A stretch of 14,409 nt of DNA, taken from assembly GCA_964490895.1 (NCBI GenBank), contig CAZBEI010000075.1, positions 1 to 14,409 of the forward strand, given 5' to 3'. Shown piece after piece: positions 13,287-14,409 of the stretch; position 1 is the stretch's first letter, and every line of letters begins with the position of its first letter. The translations under genes and the position numbers were made by a program. Source of the DNA: JACRAO01 sp964490895. GTDB taxonomy: Bacteria > Bdellovibrionota > UBA1018. Below the pieces are notes generated by a model. That model was not told the DNA's origin. It ran no database searches and saw only the letters and a list, made by a program, of their open reading frames with translations.

Positions 13287-14247
13287 AAAAGATCTAAAAA
13301 TATTTTTATTCGTCTTTTCTATTTTATCAATATTAATGGGTTTAAATTTACAAGCGATTTCCCATGCATCAAGCTGTTGTGCGGAAAGTGGAGGCCAGAG
13401 CCTATGTGTCTTACCCTCTTCTCAAAACTCACAGTTTGGACTTTCTACGGCCTACCGCTCTAACAAAGGAAGGTTTGACCCCTATGGAGAGTATACCCCA
13501 ACCAAAGATGTGAATTCTTCGCAAACTATCACAACACTTTTTGGTGCTGCTTATCGTGTAAGCGAAGACTCACAAGTGGGTCTCAGTCTCCCTTTGGTGA
13601 GTAATTTTCGGAGACTTTCTGGAAAAAATTATCGGGCGACCTCTTTTGGAGATCCTACTCTAGAGTGGCGTTACAATCTCTGGGAGGATTTAAGTTTTTT
13701 GACCTATCGCCCGCAGTTGACTCTCTATGGGGGAGTTAGAATACCCCTGGGTAAATCATTTTATAATTCTTCTGATCCTTATCTTGTGGATGTAGTGGGT
13801 GATGGAACAACAACCCTTCATGCGGGTCTAAATACATCAAAGATTTTTCAGCCCATCAAATTCACTCTAGATGGAGCCCTTTTTTATCCAATCAGTAAAA
13901 ATGTCACCAAAGTACAAGGTGTGCCTATTTCTTCTCCATACTTTTTTAAATCTGGAAACCGAATTCAGCTGATTGAAAGTGCGGGTTACCTTATCAATGA
14001 GCATTGGAGTGGGACACTTAGTTTAAAACAACTTTGGAATTTTAATAATAAGATGAATGGAGAAATCATTGCAGGGTCTGCAGGTCGACTTTTTTCTACC
14101 CAGACTACTCTTAATTATTTTTATGACACGGCTTTGGGGTTTGGAATTACTTACGAAACAGCTTTTCCATTTTATCGCTATCTTGCCAACCAACCCAATA
14201 TTGAGTCTGTATCTATTGCTGCTATTTATGGAGGCTTTTTAAGATAA
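13264..14247 (+). CDS. Outer-membrane beta-barrel protein
   Basis: The start is uncertain: ATG 13264 gives 327 residues, in-frame ATG 13243 gives 334; neither has a strong ribosome binding site. Both overlap the lipoprotein gene, implying coupling. After a signal peptide (about 1-35, hydrophobic 'IFLFVFSILSILMGLNLQA', then Ser-His-Ala) comes 'SSCCAESGGQSLC', a short Cys-rich start (Cys38, Cys39, Cys48). The rest alternates in short amphipathic strands with many aromatic residues: 'QFGLSTAYRSNKG', 'DSQVGLSLPLVSNF', 'LTLYGGVRIPLGKSF', 'FKFTL-like FTLDGALFYPI', 'ALGFGITYETAFPFY'. It resembles transporter-like barrels coded with metal or aromatic-compound genes. It may be the outer-membrane partner of the NosL/YtkA pair. 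Specific function unknown. Confidence 0.83.
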   Translation: MLLKLNFKKDLKIFLFVFSILSILMGLNLQAISHASSCCAESGGQSLCVLPSSQNSQFGLSTAYRSNKGRFDPYGEYTPTKDVNSSQTITTLFGAAYRVSEDSQVGLSLPLVSNFRRLSGKNYRATSFGDPTLEWRYNLWEDLSFLTYRPQLTLYGGVRIPLGKSFYNSSDPYLVDVVGDGTTTLHAGLNTSKIFQPIKFTLDGALFYPISKNVTKVQGVPISSPYFFKSGNRIQLIESAGYLINEHWSGTLSLKQLWNFNNKMNGEIIAGSAGRLFSTQTTLNYFYDTALGFGITYETAFPFYRYLANQPNIESVSIAAIYGGFLR

Positions 14248-14301
14248 AAAATAGAACTCCTGATTGGTACTCTTGGCTATGAAGTAGGGATTTGATATTT
14301 C

Positions 14302-14409
14302 TCAAAATTTTGAATCAACATATTTCTCAGGATTTTTTAGAAATTCCTGTTTCATTTCTTCGTTCATAAAATAATAAGTTTTGTTCTTAAAATCAGCTTT
14401 TGGTGTTTC
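14302..14409 (-). CDS. YHS-like metal-binding domain, C-terminal fragment (runs off the window)
   Basis: The frame is open from the window edge and stops at TGA (14304-14302), giving 35 residues. They read 'FKNKTYYFMNEEMKQEF' then 'LKNPEKYVDSKF', which matches the end of YHS domains ('..KTYYFCSEECKKKF..NPEKYV'). Here both Cys of the usual F-C-x-x-x-C element are Met. YHS domains occur in metal ATPases, oxygenases and small copper- or iron-linked proteins. The N-terminal part with the Y-H-S motif lies outside the window. It is convergent with the barrel gene with 54 bases between, in which I see no clear terminator. Family call rests on a short stretch but the pattern is distinctive. Confidence 0.68.
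   Translation of the reverse strand, partial: ETPKADFKNKTYYFMNEEMKQEFLKNPEKYVDSKF

Noticed and set aside
13740..13751. TACCCCTGGGTA palindrome resembling a CsoR-type site
   Set aside because: It lies inside the barrel coding sequence and the half-sites are only 2 bases apart instead of 6, with no promoter boxes around it.
1..14409. Search for CRISPR arrays, transposases, insertion-sequence ends, tRNA or rRNA genes
   Set aside because: No regularly spaced repeats, no transposase or integrase-like protein, and no recognisable RNA gene were seen.

Overview
The window looks like chromosomal DNA of a Gram-negative, probably Bdellovibrionota- or deltaproteobacteria-like organism. This is inferred from the AT-leaning composition, the many signal-peptide proteins, lipoproteins and outer-membrane barrels, and secreted c-type cytochromes. 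No 16S or other taxonomic marker is present. Nearly everything fits one theme: handling of copper or a similar soft metal in the cell envelope.

Layout. (1) Bases 1-321, minus strand: 5' part of an unknown secreted protein. (2) 435-2405, plus: two-gene operon of an exported protein and an exported ankyrin-repeat protein with a cupredoxin-like tail. Its promoter carries a CsoR-type operator. (3) 2434-4157, minus: yceI-like gene overlapping a gene for a heme-c/outer-membrane-barrel fusion. (4) 4256-10129, plus: csoR-like repressor, di-heme cytochrome c lipoprotein, HME-RND efflux pump, small His-rich periplasmic protein and TolC-like channel. No membrane fusion (adaptor) protein is present. (5) 10194-11283, plus: ECF sigma factor and a membrane protein that is probably its anti-sigma factor. 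(6) 11372-11809, minus: FixH/YtkA-like exported protein with a CsoR-type promoter. (7) 12052-12291, plus: small exported protein behind an ECF-type promoter. (8) 12388-14247, plus: overlapping operon of a NosL-like protein, a YtkA-like lipoprotein and an outer-membrane barrel. (9) 14302-14409, minus: C-terminal end of a YHS-like domain with Met in place of the usual Cys pair.

Regulation is the most informative part. Three sites match TACCY-N6-RGGTA, each inside the -35/-10 spacer of a sigma70-like promoter (393-408, 4226-4241, 11892-11907). A CsoR-family protein with an intact Cys-His-Cys metal site is encoded beside the middle one. Two other sites match TGTCACA-N16-CGTA (10139-10165 and 11973-11999). 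One lies in front of the ECF sigma gene itself, the other in front of the 79-residue exported protein. The window therefore appears to hold two local regulons, one sensing cytoplasmic Cu(I) through CsoR and one acting through an ECF sigma/membrane anti-sigma pair. They meet back to back in the 11810-12051 intergenic region.

Proposed working model (inference): CsoR derepression releases export (RND and TolC), periplasmic redox proteins (di-heme lipoprotein, heme-c barrel, YceI) and copper-binding exported proteins. The ECF arm reports envelope stress or metal. The substrate could also be Ag(I) or another soft metal.
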